64,000 nt of DNA from Trichoderma breve (Eukaryota > Ascomycota > Sordariomycetes > Hypocreales > Hypocreaceae): contig NC_079233.1 of assembly GCF_028502605.1 (NCBI RefSeq), positions 5,022,001-5,086,000 of the forward strand. The letters run 5' to 3'. Numbering within the stretch: position 1 is the stretch's first letter; each line of letters begins with the position of its first letter. Of the stretch, positions 33,679 to 42,347 are shown piece after piece. The position numbers and the translations under genes are program-made. A model generated the notes under the pieces. The model was not told the DNA's origin and did no database searches. It saw only the letters and a program-made list of their open reading frames with translations.

Positions 33679-34184
33679 TAAAGAATATTTTACGACATCA
33701 GAGTGTTATTAAGACTCTGGAACCGATTATTCGCGAGGCTCGGACCAGGTTCGTGATGGCGCCAATTACATCTTTGATGTATGGGAATTTCCAAAGGCTG
33801 GGGAGTGGCCTGACGTGTGGGAGTGAGGTCGCTTGTCGAAATTGGTTTTCGACATCAGACATTATCAGTATTCTTCTTGCTATGGTATGAATATGGAGAT
33901 CCTGCTCTTTTCTTGGGGGCAGCTGTGTGGAGTCATATGAGGCAGGGTGATGATATTAGTAGGTAGTCATCATTGGCATATCACGCCGCCAAACCAACGA
34001 CAAGTAACGTTGCTTTCGCAATTGCACACTTGGAGTTGAAAATATATATTTTTGGTGGCAATGGGCAATGGGGAAAAAACTCGGGGAGTTGGAAATTAGT
34101 ATATCAGGCACAGGGGTGACACTGTCACCGTTAGCATTATTAAACAAATTATAGGTTTAAATCTGAGCCGGTGACAAGTTTCCC

Positions 34185-34285
34185 TAATAGATAATAGTAG
34201 CAGAAAGTAGCTATATTAGATGGTAGTAGCAGAGAATAGATAATACTAGAAGAAGGTAGTAATAGTAGATGATGTTAGAAGGAAG
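34185..34285 (+). repeat. Degenerate repeat copy E (left arm of inverted pair)
   Basis: The segment 34219-34272 (GATGGTAGTAGCAGAGAATA ...) is almost identical, with about five mismatches, to the reverse complement of 35051-35104. Both lie in arrays of TAGTAG/TAGATAATA units. Confidence 0.75.
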
Positions 34286-34980
34286 GTGTTACCTGGTTAC
34301 GAGACGAGCGTACCTATTAAAGGTCGCCGTCATACTAGCCCTCCAGCAGCAACTCAATTCTATCATCATATCAATCAACAGTCGGTCGGGAGCAAGTTTA
34401 TCTCTCGTTTCCTTTTATACCAATACCTAGGTTATGGCAGCTGCCGCCCACACCGCCCGTTTGGCTGTTCTGCCGAAGCACAAATTTCGATCCTTCACCT
34501 GTATCATTCACGCTCCTTCCTTTCCTCTTTTCTTTTTTTTTTTAAAGCAAGTAACCCTCAGCTAAACGCATACTTTTTCTTAGCTGCTGCTTATTGTTTT
34601 ACTTCACGACCAATATCCTACTCTCGTTACCCTTTGTTCTTACTCAACAAGCTATATCGCAACCCATCGAGTTTCAGCAACATGGCCTTCGTTCGCCCAA
34701 ACGCCAGTGCCTCTACACTCTTTTTACATGCACTCACTCTTCTCCTCTGCCAAACCAGTTTCAATTTTCACTGAACTGTAGAGAAGGCAAGCAAATGGCG
34801 CGATCCGACAACACCAGAGTACCAGCTAAGTAGTCAATATCACTGCTAATAAGCAACAAGAGTATTACACACTACTACATAACAAGGCTTTCTACATCAA
34901 GCAGTCCATCCAACTATAAAACATTTCAAGCATAAAGAAGCAAACGGAACAGCGAGTCAAAGACAGCAAGTTAAAGACTA

Positions 34981-35265
34981 TTATTCACTCTCTAGTACTA
35001 CCATCTACTACCATTTACTCTCTGCTACTATCATCTACTCTCTACTACTATTATCTACTATTTCTACCTTCTTCTAATATTATCTACTCTCTGCTACTAC
35101 CATCGACTACTGTTGACTGCCGTTGATTACCATTAACTTCCATTGACTACTATTGACTACTATCGACGACCATCGACGACCATCGACGACCATCGACTAC
35201 CATTAACTACCATTGACTACCTGCTACTATCATCTACTTCTACTACTTCTGCTACTTCCTTTTGA
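34981..35265 (-). repeat. Degenerate repeat array copy F (right arm of inverted pair) with CATCGACGAC triplets
   Basis: A ~285-bp array of CTACTA/CATCTACT/CATTGACTAC-type units. It contains perfect tandem ATCGACGACC units at 35162-35192. Its left part, on the minus strand, matches copy E. Confidence 0.8.
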
Positions 35266-35911
35266 TATCACCTCCTATCCATCAGTAGTTGTTTCTTATG
35301 TCTACTAAAACAGATATTAATAATAAAGTTGGGATGTGGCATGCTGGATGGCCAACTCGAAGTGTTAGCCAACACATCTCTGGATCACAATTAGATAGCG
35401 ATGCTGGATCTGTTCGCTGGCGTCGATTACACAAAAGACAGCGTCACGGAAAAAGCATGATGGCACAATTAATCAAGTTTAACGGTTTTAATCCGTATTT
35501 TCCATTCTACCGAGTCTATGCGTAGTCCACATATCGTTCGTGCCTCACACAAATGGGTTCCTCCCAATGTGCAGCAGCATCGTCGTCATTCTTTTCATGA
35601 ACCCCCCAGCTATTTTGGCATGTCATTATTGCACCCATGCAAGAAGTCGAGGAGAGTGAAAATGCAAAAAAAAACTCTTCAGATGCCTCGGTATCTTCTC
35701 AATTGAATGGACACAGATTTGGAGAAAAATATGAAACAAGGAAATAGGAGGTTGATATTCCTCCCATGATAGCGCTCTTCCCAAGGCGCTAAGGACCAGT
35801 GAGCGATTCTTATGCTACCAGTCGCCCAAATTTTTTGTTTTCCACACCCAACTCCCGGAATCCCACTTCATCCCGCTTTTTTATCCCATCATCACTCGCC
35901 GATTGATGCAT

Positions 35912-38157
35912 TTATCGGGAGGACATGGCCTTGGTGACAAGGCGCTTGAGGGCGAGCTCCTGCTTCTTCAGGTCCTCAGCGGTGCTGTCGCCAAGCTCGA
36001 GAGCGGCCATGGCGTCGCTGATGGTGGACTCAATCTTCTCCTTCTGGCCACGCTTGAGCTTGAGGGACAGGGTAGGGTCAGAGACGATCTCCTCAACACG
36101 GCCAATGTAGGACTCGAGCTGCTGCTTAGCCTCGAAGCGCTTGCTGAAAGCCTCATCGTTGGACTTGAAAGCCTCAGCATCGCTGATCATCTTCTCAATC
36201 TCGCCGGTAGACAGCTTGCCGACAGAGTTGGAGATGGTGATGTTGGCACTGCGGCCAGAGGACTTCTCAGTGGCGGTGACCTTGAGAATACCGTTGGCGT
36301 CAACCTCGAAGACGACCTCAAGGACAGCCTCGCCAGCGCGCATAGGAGGGATAGGAGCAAGAGTGAACTCTCCCAGAGAGGTGTTGTCCTCGCAGTTGAC
36401 ACGCTCACCCTGGTAGACGGGGAACTGAACGGTCTGCTGGTTGTCGGCAACGGTGGTGAAAGTTCGCCTATTGAATGTTAGCAATCAGAAACAACGAACA
36501 CAAGGAAGGATTTTACTACTTTTTAAGGGTGGGCACGGTTTGTCCACGGGGAACGACGGGAGCGAAGATGTTACCCTCCATGGCGACACCCAGGGACAGG
36601 GGAACAACGTCGAGCAGGAGGAGGTCGGCGGTCTCGGCGGAGGTGGCCTTTCCGGAGAGGATACCGGCCTGGACGGCAGCACCGTAGGCAACGGCCTCAT
36701 CGGGGTTAATGCTCTTCTCGAGCTTCTTGCCGTCGAAGAACTCGGACAGAAGCTTCTGGATCTTGGGGATACGGGTAGAACCACCGACCAGGACAATCTC
36801 CTCGACGGCGCTCTTGTCGATAGCGGCATCCTTGAGGACCTGGGCAACAGGCTCGAGAGTGCCGGCAAAGGCCTTGGCGTTGAGCTCCTCGAAACGAGCA
36901 CGGGTGATGGTCATGGTGAAGTCCTCACCCTCGAAGAGAGAGTCAATCTCAATGGTGGCCTGGGCACCGCTGGAGAGGGTACGCTTGGCACGCTCGCAAG
37001 CAGTGCGGAGTCTTCGGAGAGCACGGGGGTCGTTGCTGGGGTCCTTCTTGCTCTTGCGAGTGAACTCCTTCTTGCAGTGGTCCAACAGGTTGGTGTCAAA
37101 GTCCTGGCCACCCAAGTGGGTGTCACCAGCGGTAGCCTTGACGGTGAAGACACCACCCTGGATGTTGAGCAGAGAGACATCGAAAGTACCACCACCAAGA
37201 TCGTAGATCAGGACGTTGCGCTCCTTGTCAGTCTTACCAGCACCCAGACCGTAGGCGATAGCAGCAGCGGTAGGCTCGTTGATGATACGGAGGACGTTGA
37301 GGCCAGCAATGGCACCAGCATCCTTGGTAGCCTGACGCTGGTTGTCGTTGAAGTAGGCAGGGACAGTGATGACAGCCTTCTCAACCTTCTTGCCGAGCTT
37401 GGTCTCAGCAATCTCCTTCATCTGTAGTTTTTGTATGTTAGAAATGGTTCCACAACAGAAAATTTTCTTGCCTCAGATATGTCACTGGGCGAATATAGAG
37501 AAGAGGCGTACCTTGAGGAGGACCATGGAGGAGATCTCCTGGGCGGAGAAGCTCTTCTTCTCGCCGAGGTACTCAACCTCAATCTTGGGGTTGCCAGCAT
37601 CGTCAATGACCTTGAAGGGCCAAGACTCGATATCCTTCTTGACGGTGGGGTCATCGAAGCGACGGCCGATCAGACGCCTTGAAGTGAAAATTTTTGTCAG
37701 CCCCCAAACTCTCGCAGTAATTGTAGATGGCGAGAAAAGTATACTCACTTGGCATCGAAGACGGTGTTGATGGGGTTCATGGCAGCATTGTTCTTGGCGG
37801 CCTCACCAATGAGACGCTCCTTGTCCGTGAAGGAAACGAAGGAGGGGGTGGTGAAGGAACCCTGCTCGTTGGCAATGATCTCGACATTGTTACCCTCGTA
37901 GGTGGCAACGCAAGAGTAGGTGGTACCTTGAAGAAGAGATTATGTTAGTTTCGAAGAGTTCGAGGTTTAAATAGATGATTTGTGATTGCATTGAAGAGAG
38001 AATAGAGGAAGGGTTTCCTCTGATGCTCCCGCAATTCGCTCGTCGATTTGCCAGCAACATGGATGAGGGGCATATCGACGAGAAGCGAAAAAATTAATTT
38101 TGTGTGCAACTCACCCAGATCGATGCCGACGGCACCGTCGTAAACCTCGTCCGCCAT
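35912..38157 (-). CDS. SSB1: SSB-type ribosome-associated Hsp70, 614 aa, five exons
   Basis: Minus-strand exons are 38157-38115, 37926-37749, 37677-37512, 37421-36520 and 36467-35912. The introns are 188, 71, 90 and 52 nt, and the total of 614 aa is the usual SSB length. The ATPase motifs are visible: IDLGTTYSC (split by intron 1), the phosphate-binding [15 protein letters not shown], and [13 protein letters not shown]. The substrate domain begins after [13 protein letters not shown] and the interdomain linker [12 protein letters not shown]. The end LVTKAMSSR is typical of Ssb and rules out ER BiP (no signal peptide or HDEL) and SSA (no EEVD). Ssb binds nascent chains at the ribosome with the Zuo1/Ssz1 complex. 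Yeast SSB genes follow ribosomal-protein regulation rather than heat shock, and a lone GAACCTTC near 38195 is too weak to call a heat-shock element. Codons are strongly biased to C-ending forms, as in a highly expressed gene. Confidence 0.97.
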
Positions 38158-38906
38158 TTTTTTTAAGGTTATGAAGGATAAGAAGAAGAAAAAAGAACCT
38201 TCAAACTGACGTGAAGGCTGATATGAAGGAGGAGATGGATATGGTGGAAAGGGAAAAAAAAGAGAGCAAACGTGGGGTTGGTTTGCAAGAAATACTTCCC
38301 GCCAAATTTTCAGAGCCCGGCCGCCAAAGAATTTCTGCCGCCTTTACTTTTTGCTGCGAACTTTTTTTTTTTTTTTCCACAGCAAGCAAATGTGCATGCA
38401 AGGTGGGGCAAGCGATAAGTTTTACCGTAGGTCCCTTATTGCGCTAGACCTGCTTGGGAAAGGCTCTCGTTGAAATTTTCTTTCGCGCTTGAGAGGCTGA
38501 GCCACCAATGATCTGGGACATGATGAGGGTACAAGGTCAGCAGCCAATCACTGGGCCATGCCCAAGGAAATTTTTCACGGGGCGGTGGTTTTTCGCCATT
38601 GACGGCGTTGCTGGGGCGAGATGTTGATGAAGAACCCCGAGTTATGCTACCGAGATTTTATATACGGTGTAGATGCATACAATCTAGTATATGTATGTTC
38701 TGAGTCTATTCCTCATATCATGCTGTTGAGTCTCTAAGTGCTGTCTTCTAGACAACCAAACAAACACTCTTGCTCTTGAGTCTCTAAGCCTCTTTACAAG
38801 CAATGTTTCTTTCTAGACAACTCAACAAAAAGTCATGCTCTTGAATTGACAAGCTTCTTCCTTACCACGTTCCCTTCTAGACAACCCAACAGACACTCAA
38901 CGCTTT
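38158..38906. other. SSB promoter and epimerase 3' region
   Basis: About 0.75 kb. The side near 38158 is A/G-rich on the plus strand, that is CT-rich for the minus-strand leader, with a run of ~15 T near 38363-38377. The right end holds a minisatellite (separate entry) directly beyond the epimerase stop codon. Confidence 0.6.
38721..38897 (+). repeat. Minisatellite, three ~50-65-bp copies, 3' of the epimerase gene
   Basis: Copies start with TGCTGTTGAG (38721), TGCTCTTGAG (38771) and TGCTCTTGAA (38836). Each ends with a TTCTAGACAAC(C/T)(C/A)AAC(A/G) block. The last copy overlaps the last ~100 bases around the stop-codon side of the gene. Confidence 0.75.
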
Positions 38907-40098
38907 CTACAATCCCAATTGCTTCGCCCTCTGGCTCACCACATCGGCAACATCATCCTCCACACTAATTCTCTCCTTGGGCGCCCAGCCAAGATACTTG
39001 GAGGCTCTCTCAGCCACGCCCTTGGAGTTGTGGCCCAGCGATACCGCTACCGGTTGGAAACCCTTGAGCTTCTTCTGCTCAGCGAAAGTCACCCTCTTGA
39101 GCGGGACATCTGCCAAGTATCCCTGCTTCTTAATTTCCTCCGCAGCCCGCTCGGCAATCTTTGTGAAATTCAGCGTGCCGGAAGGACAGTAAAAGTAGCC
39201 ATTGGCACCAAAGATTTCGGGGTTGGAGTTCTTTGAGGGGTCCTGAGTGGCGTTGAAGAGCTTGAGGAACAGCTCGCCCAGGTCGTCAATGTGGACATAA
39301 TCCCACTCATTCTTGCCACCCCCAACAACGGGCGCGAATCCCTCGTTCAGAGTCATGTCCACAAGAGTGGGAATCTGTATGGTCTGCGTGTTGCCAGCAC
39401 CAGAACCCTTGCCGTAGATGAGAGGCGGGCCGAGGATGGCAATCTTGACAGCATCGGAATTGGCACCGATGACAACCTTGTCAATGAGTCTGTGGGGGGC
39501 TCGATCATCCAAAGTCTTGATGCGCTCAATGTCGTTGATGTCGTGATATTTCTGCTCGGGAAGAGGAGGTTGTCCTTCTCTGCCGTTGACAAGATCGTAC
39601 CAGGTCAAGATGCCCGTTCCGGAAAGGTGTAGCCAGTATCCAGGCCTTTCGGCAGTGTGGCCCTTCTCCAGGCCTTTGGCAATCGCTTGAGCACTAGCGA
39701 TGTGGTCGGCTGAATCTGCGGTGTCTAGATTGCATTGTGAGCTCAATACTCATAGAACACTATTGTTTCTTTGTTTCTCATAACTTACGGACAACAACGT
39801 CGGCTTCTGAAGCGGCCTGTTCGATGATATCGACATCCTCAAGAGAGCCGTAGACAAACTTGGCTGTTGGGTATTTTGCCTTTACAGCCTGGGCGCGAGC
39901 CTCGTTACGAACAAGGAGAGTGTACTCATTGTCCTTGTGGGCGTTGTAAATGTAGTCAAAGGCTGTGCCTCCAATGTAACCAGTAGCACCGGTGCTGTGA
40001 ATTCATTCGAGTTAGCGCTACAAAGCATGGAGATTGAAAAAAGCGACAAGAGTTGATTAGTGCGGGGGAAATGCATACACAAAGACTTTAACAACCAT
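38907..40098 (-). CDS. NAD(P)-binding epimerase/dehydratase-like protein, 347 aa, three exons
   Basis: Minus-strand exons are 40098-40079, 39994-39789 and 39724-38907. The introns are 84 nt (GTATGC ... CAG) and 64 nt (GTAAGT ... TAG), giving 347 aa. Only seven codons lie in exon 1. The spliced start MVVKVFVTGATGYIGG carries the Rossmann GXXGXXG motif of extended/atypical short-chain dehydrogenases, followed by LLVRNEARAQAVKAKYP, the strand and helix that choose the cofactor. The C-terminal part has ILGPPLIYGKGSG and WDYVHIDDLGELFLKLF, which are hallmarks of the NAD-dependent epimerase/dehydratase family. The YXXXK pair of classical SDRs is not in its usual place. The substrate is therefore unknown, and a regulatory (NmrA-like) or reductase role is possible. 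A minisatellite follows the stop codon. Confidence 0.9.
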
Positions 40099-41122
40099 GG
40101 TGAATGTGTGGTATGGATAGCGGTGCAGGGTATTGCAATATGGTATAGAACGGTAAGACTTTTGCTGTTTGATTTGAGATCAGACAAGTTTGAATTGAAT
40201 TATCTGAATTATTACTATCGAGACAAACAGCAGACAGCGAGTTTATATACTTCATATCCTTCGTATTAATCTATGCATCGAGTCTATTCCCCTTGAAATC
40301 GCCATCAAAGAGTCGATTTGTAACATCGCGCCCAAAGTTTCCCTCTGTATAATCAATTATGGGGCATGGAGGGGCCAATTGCACACAAAAAGGCGTGTGG
40401 CGTGACATCATGGGTTTAGCCCCTCCAAAAACAACATCCAGACGGCTTCTAATTTGACACTGCCCCGATCTTGGATCGCAGCTAGAAGGATGAGCTTGAA
40501 AACTGGGCATCTGATTTGAGGCAACTTTGTCCGTCTATGTTCCTAACATATGGTAGTCTCTGGGGATTCACGTCTGCTTGGTATTGATCATCAGACTCCT
40601 TGGCAACTTATGCTTATCAATCCCGAGCTTCTTCCTTGGCCACTCCCTCCTTGGCCTGTTGGTTGAAATACCAAACGATAGTGATCTCGGAAGTTCGATG
40701 ATTGAAAGCCGGAATCGCGATGAAAAAACTTAAAATCTATTCAGTCGAATTTTACACCAGATGGAATTATTATTGCTCCCAAGCACAAATCCAATGCTCA
40801 ATTGGTTCCGCTATCTAGAACTTCCCCAGCATCAAAGCATTAAGAAGCTTCCATGTTCTTTCGACCCCGCTCTCCTCGACAAAGGCGCGAGCCTCGGGCC
40901 TAATGTCTTACCTTATGCAGAGGAACCAACACATTGTTGAACCAACGCAACTTGCCTTGAAGCTTATTGATTGAACTGAGAGTGGTTTATCCGAGGAGGC
41001 TGACCGCCCTTTTCCCACATGGCCATGGCTTCGCAACTTCTTACTCTCTTTTCCACATTCCTCCTCCATTCCCCATCCACAATCCCATTCTAGTCTTGAT
41101 CTGTCTACAATCACTCAACAAC
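40099..41122. other. Divergent promoter region
   Basis: About 1 kb lies between the epimerase start (minus) and the small Tyr/Ser-rich gene (plus). It is AT-rich at 40190-40270. A pyrimidine tract (TTACTCTCTTTTCCACATTCCTCC) lies at 41040-41070, just before the plus-strand start. No gene is seen. Confidence 0.6.
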
Positions 41123-41482
41123 ATGCCTGACTACACTTACAAGAGCTCCGGCACCAATAGTCAGGTACCCAATCCCGAAAGCTCCAGTTTTTCTTCCGGA
41201 ATGTTCTTCTCTGACGAGATTCTCAAAGGGCAACCACTATTGCGCTCGTGACTACGGTAGCGGCGCTTCCAACTCCAACTCCTACCACTATTCCAACCAG
41301 TAATGTCTATCCCTTCTAGATCGCCACTGATATCCATGTCTGACTTGAAGACTAGGGACGGCTCCTACTATTACTCCAACTCCAATGGAAGCACCTACTA
41401 TAACAACGGTGCCGGAAGCTCCACATACACTTCGCCTAGTGGAAACTCCACTTCGCAGTCCTCGGGCGGCAGCAAGAAATAG
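41123..41482 (+). CDS. Small Tyr/Ser/Asn-rich protein, 79 aa, three short exons
   Basis: Exons are 41123-41164 (42 nt), 41229-41299 (71 nt) and 41356-41482 (127 nt). The introns are 64 nt (GTACCC ... AAG) and 56 nt (GTAATG ... TAG). The spliced protein begins MPDYTYKSSGTNSQ, continues GNHYCARDYGSG and SNSYHYSNQ, then DGSYYYSNSNGSTYYNN, and ends TSQSSGGSKK. Joining the three exons turns an interrupted frame into one uniform composition of Tyr, Ser, Asn and Gly, which is the strongest evidence for the model. I recall short proteins of this MPDYTYKSSGTNSQ type in Hypocreales; none has a known function. There is no signal peptide or membrane segment. Because no exon is longer than 127 nt, an ORF-based survey misses it. 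A CT-rich leader precedes the ATG. Confidence 0.75.
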
Positions 41483-42347
41483 TTAGCCAACGAAATCTAT
41501 ATTAGTACGTCGTAAGAGCTGATGACGTTGAAGATTTCTGGGCTTGATCTTCGTGCCGAAAAGAAATGGAAACCATGGGCTTCTGCATGAAATGAAAAGA
41601 CTTCAGTCCTAGCTCATGGCTAAATAAAGTGTAAAATCCTGGAGTCTTGCATCTTTCTGTGACGCTTGTGTGGTATTGCTTCGTATCGCTCGCAATCAAG
41701 TACACGCCTACAAATGATTGCCGCCATGTCAGTGCAAATGAGATCAATTTGGTTTACCTACATAACAACATTGACTAAACGTTTGGCTCCTCGAGATTTT
41801 CTCCTTATCTCGTCAAGTATGACCTGAATCCTGAGCAGAACTGTTTACCCTCCAACCAAGCACCGGTATTTAAAAAGCAAAAATCCTCTTTAGCCTAGAA
41901 AAGGAAGCAAGAAAATGGCAATTTCCCTGAAAATGAAAACCGAACAAGCATTGCATGACTATGTCTGCCGTGAGACGAAGCTTGTGAAAAGAGCAAGCAT
42001 AGTATGATCGTCGTGTCTCCTATGAGATGCGGCTTGAGAAGGCAAGCTCAAATTCGGCCATCTTGTCTGCTGTAGAATGTGGCCTGAAGAACGAAAAAGC
42101 GCAAGATACATGTAGTCATCTTGTCTGATATAGTATGCGCCCTGTAGAAACGAAACAAGTATGATATTGCCATTTTGTCTGCTGTGAGACGACGTCTGAA
42201 AAACGAAAGGGCGTGCACAACATTATCATCGTGTATGTTGTGAAAAATGGCCTGATTTTTTTTTTTTTTTGAGATTATTGTTTTGTATGTTGTGAGATGA
42301 GGCCCGAAAGAAAGAAAAAGGAAGATCCGAAATGATCGTTTCTGCAC
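41483..42347. other. Convergent 3' region filled largely by a minisatellite
   Basis: The left ~450 bp are plain AT-rich 3' sequence. From ~41961 to 42345 there is a degenerate tandem array (separate entry) that ends at the stop codon of the minus-strand gene. Confidence 0.65.
41961..42345 (+). repeat. Degenerate minisatellite, seven ~50-58-bp copies
   Basis: Copies start with TGTCTGCCGT (41963), TGTCTCCTAT (42014), TGTCTGCTGT (42064), TGTCTGATAT (42122), TGTCTGCTGT (42176), TGTATGTTGT (42232) and TGTATGTTGT (42284). Each has GAGA(T/C)G(A/C)GGC-like and GAAAAACGAAA-like blocks. Copy 6 carries a run of ~17 T. The array lies in the presumed 3' untranslated region of the 42348-44896 gene. Confidence 0.85.

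Larger units (their letters stand above)
33679..35911. other. AT-rich gene-poor island with inverted repeat arrays
   Basis: About 2.2 kb with no supported gene. It contains repeat copies E and F (separate entries), a CT-rich promoter-like segment near 34500-34560, and weak frames at 34286-34833 and 35299-35525. The final ~200 bases are the 3' side of the Hsp70 gene. Confidence 0.5.

Noticed and set aside
34286..34833. Plus-strand frames inside the inverted repeat
   Set aside because: Ser/Phe/Leu/His-rich from CT-rich DNA. Two frames overlap and neither has a family or a splice pattern.
36441..37427. 328-codon plus-strand open frame across the Hsp70 gene
   Set aside because: It is exactly antisense to SSB exon sequence. 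Long antisense frames opposite Hsp70 genes are a known by-product of their codon bias, and this frame has no motif and no splice logic.
38195..38202. Heat-shock element GAACCTTC near the Hsp70 start
   Set aside because: Only one inverted pair, 38 bases before the ATG where a leader is expected. SSB-type genes are not usually heat-induced.
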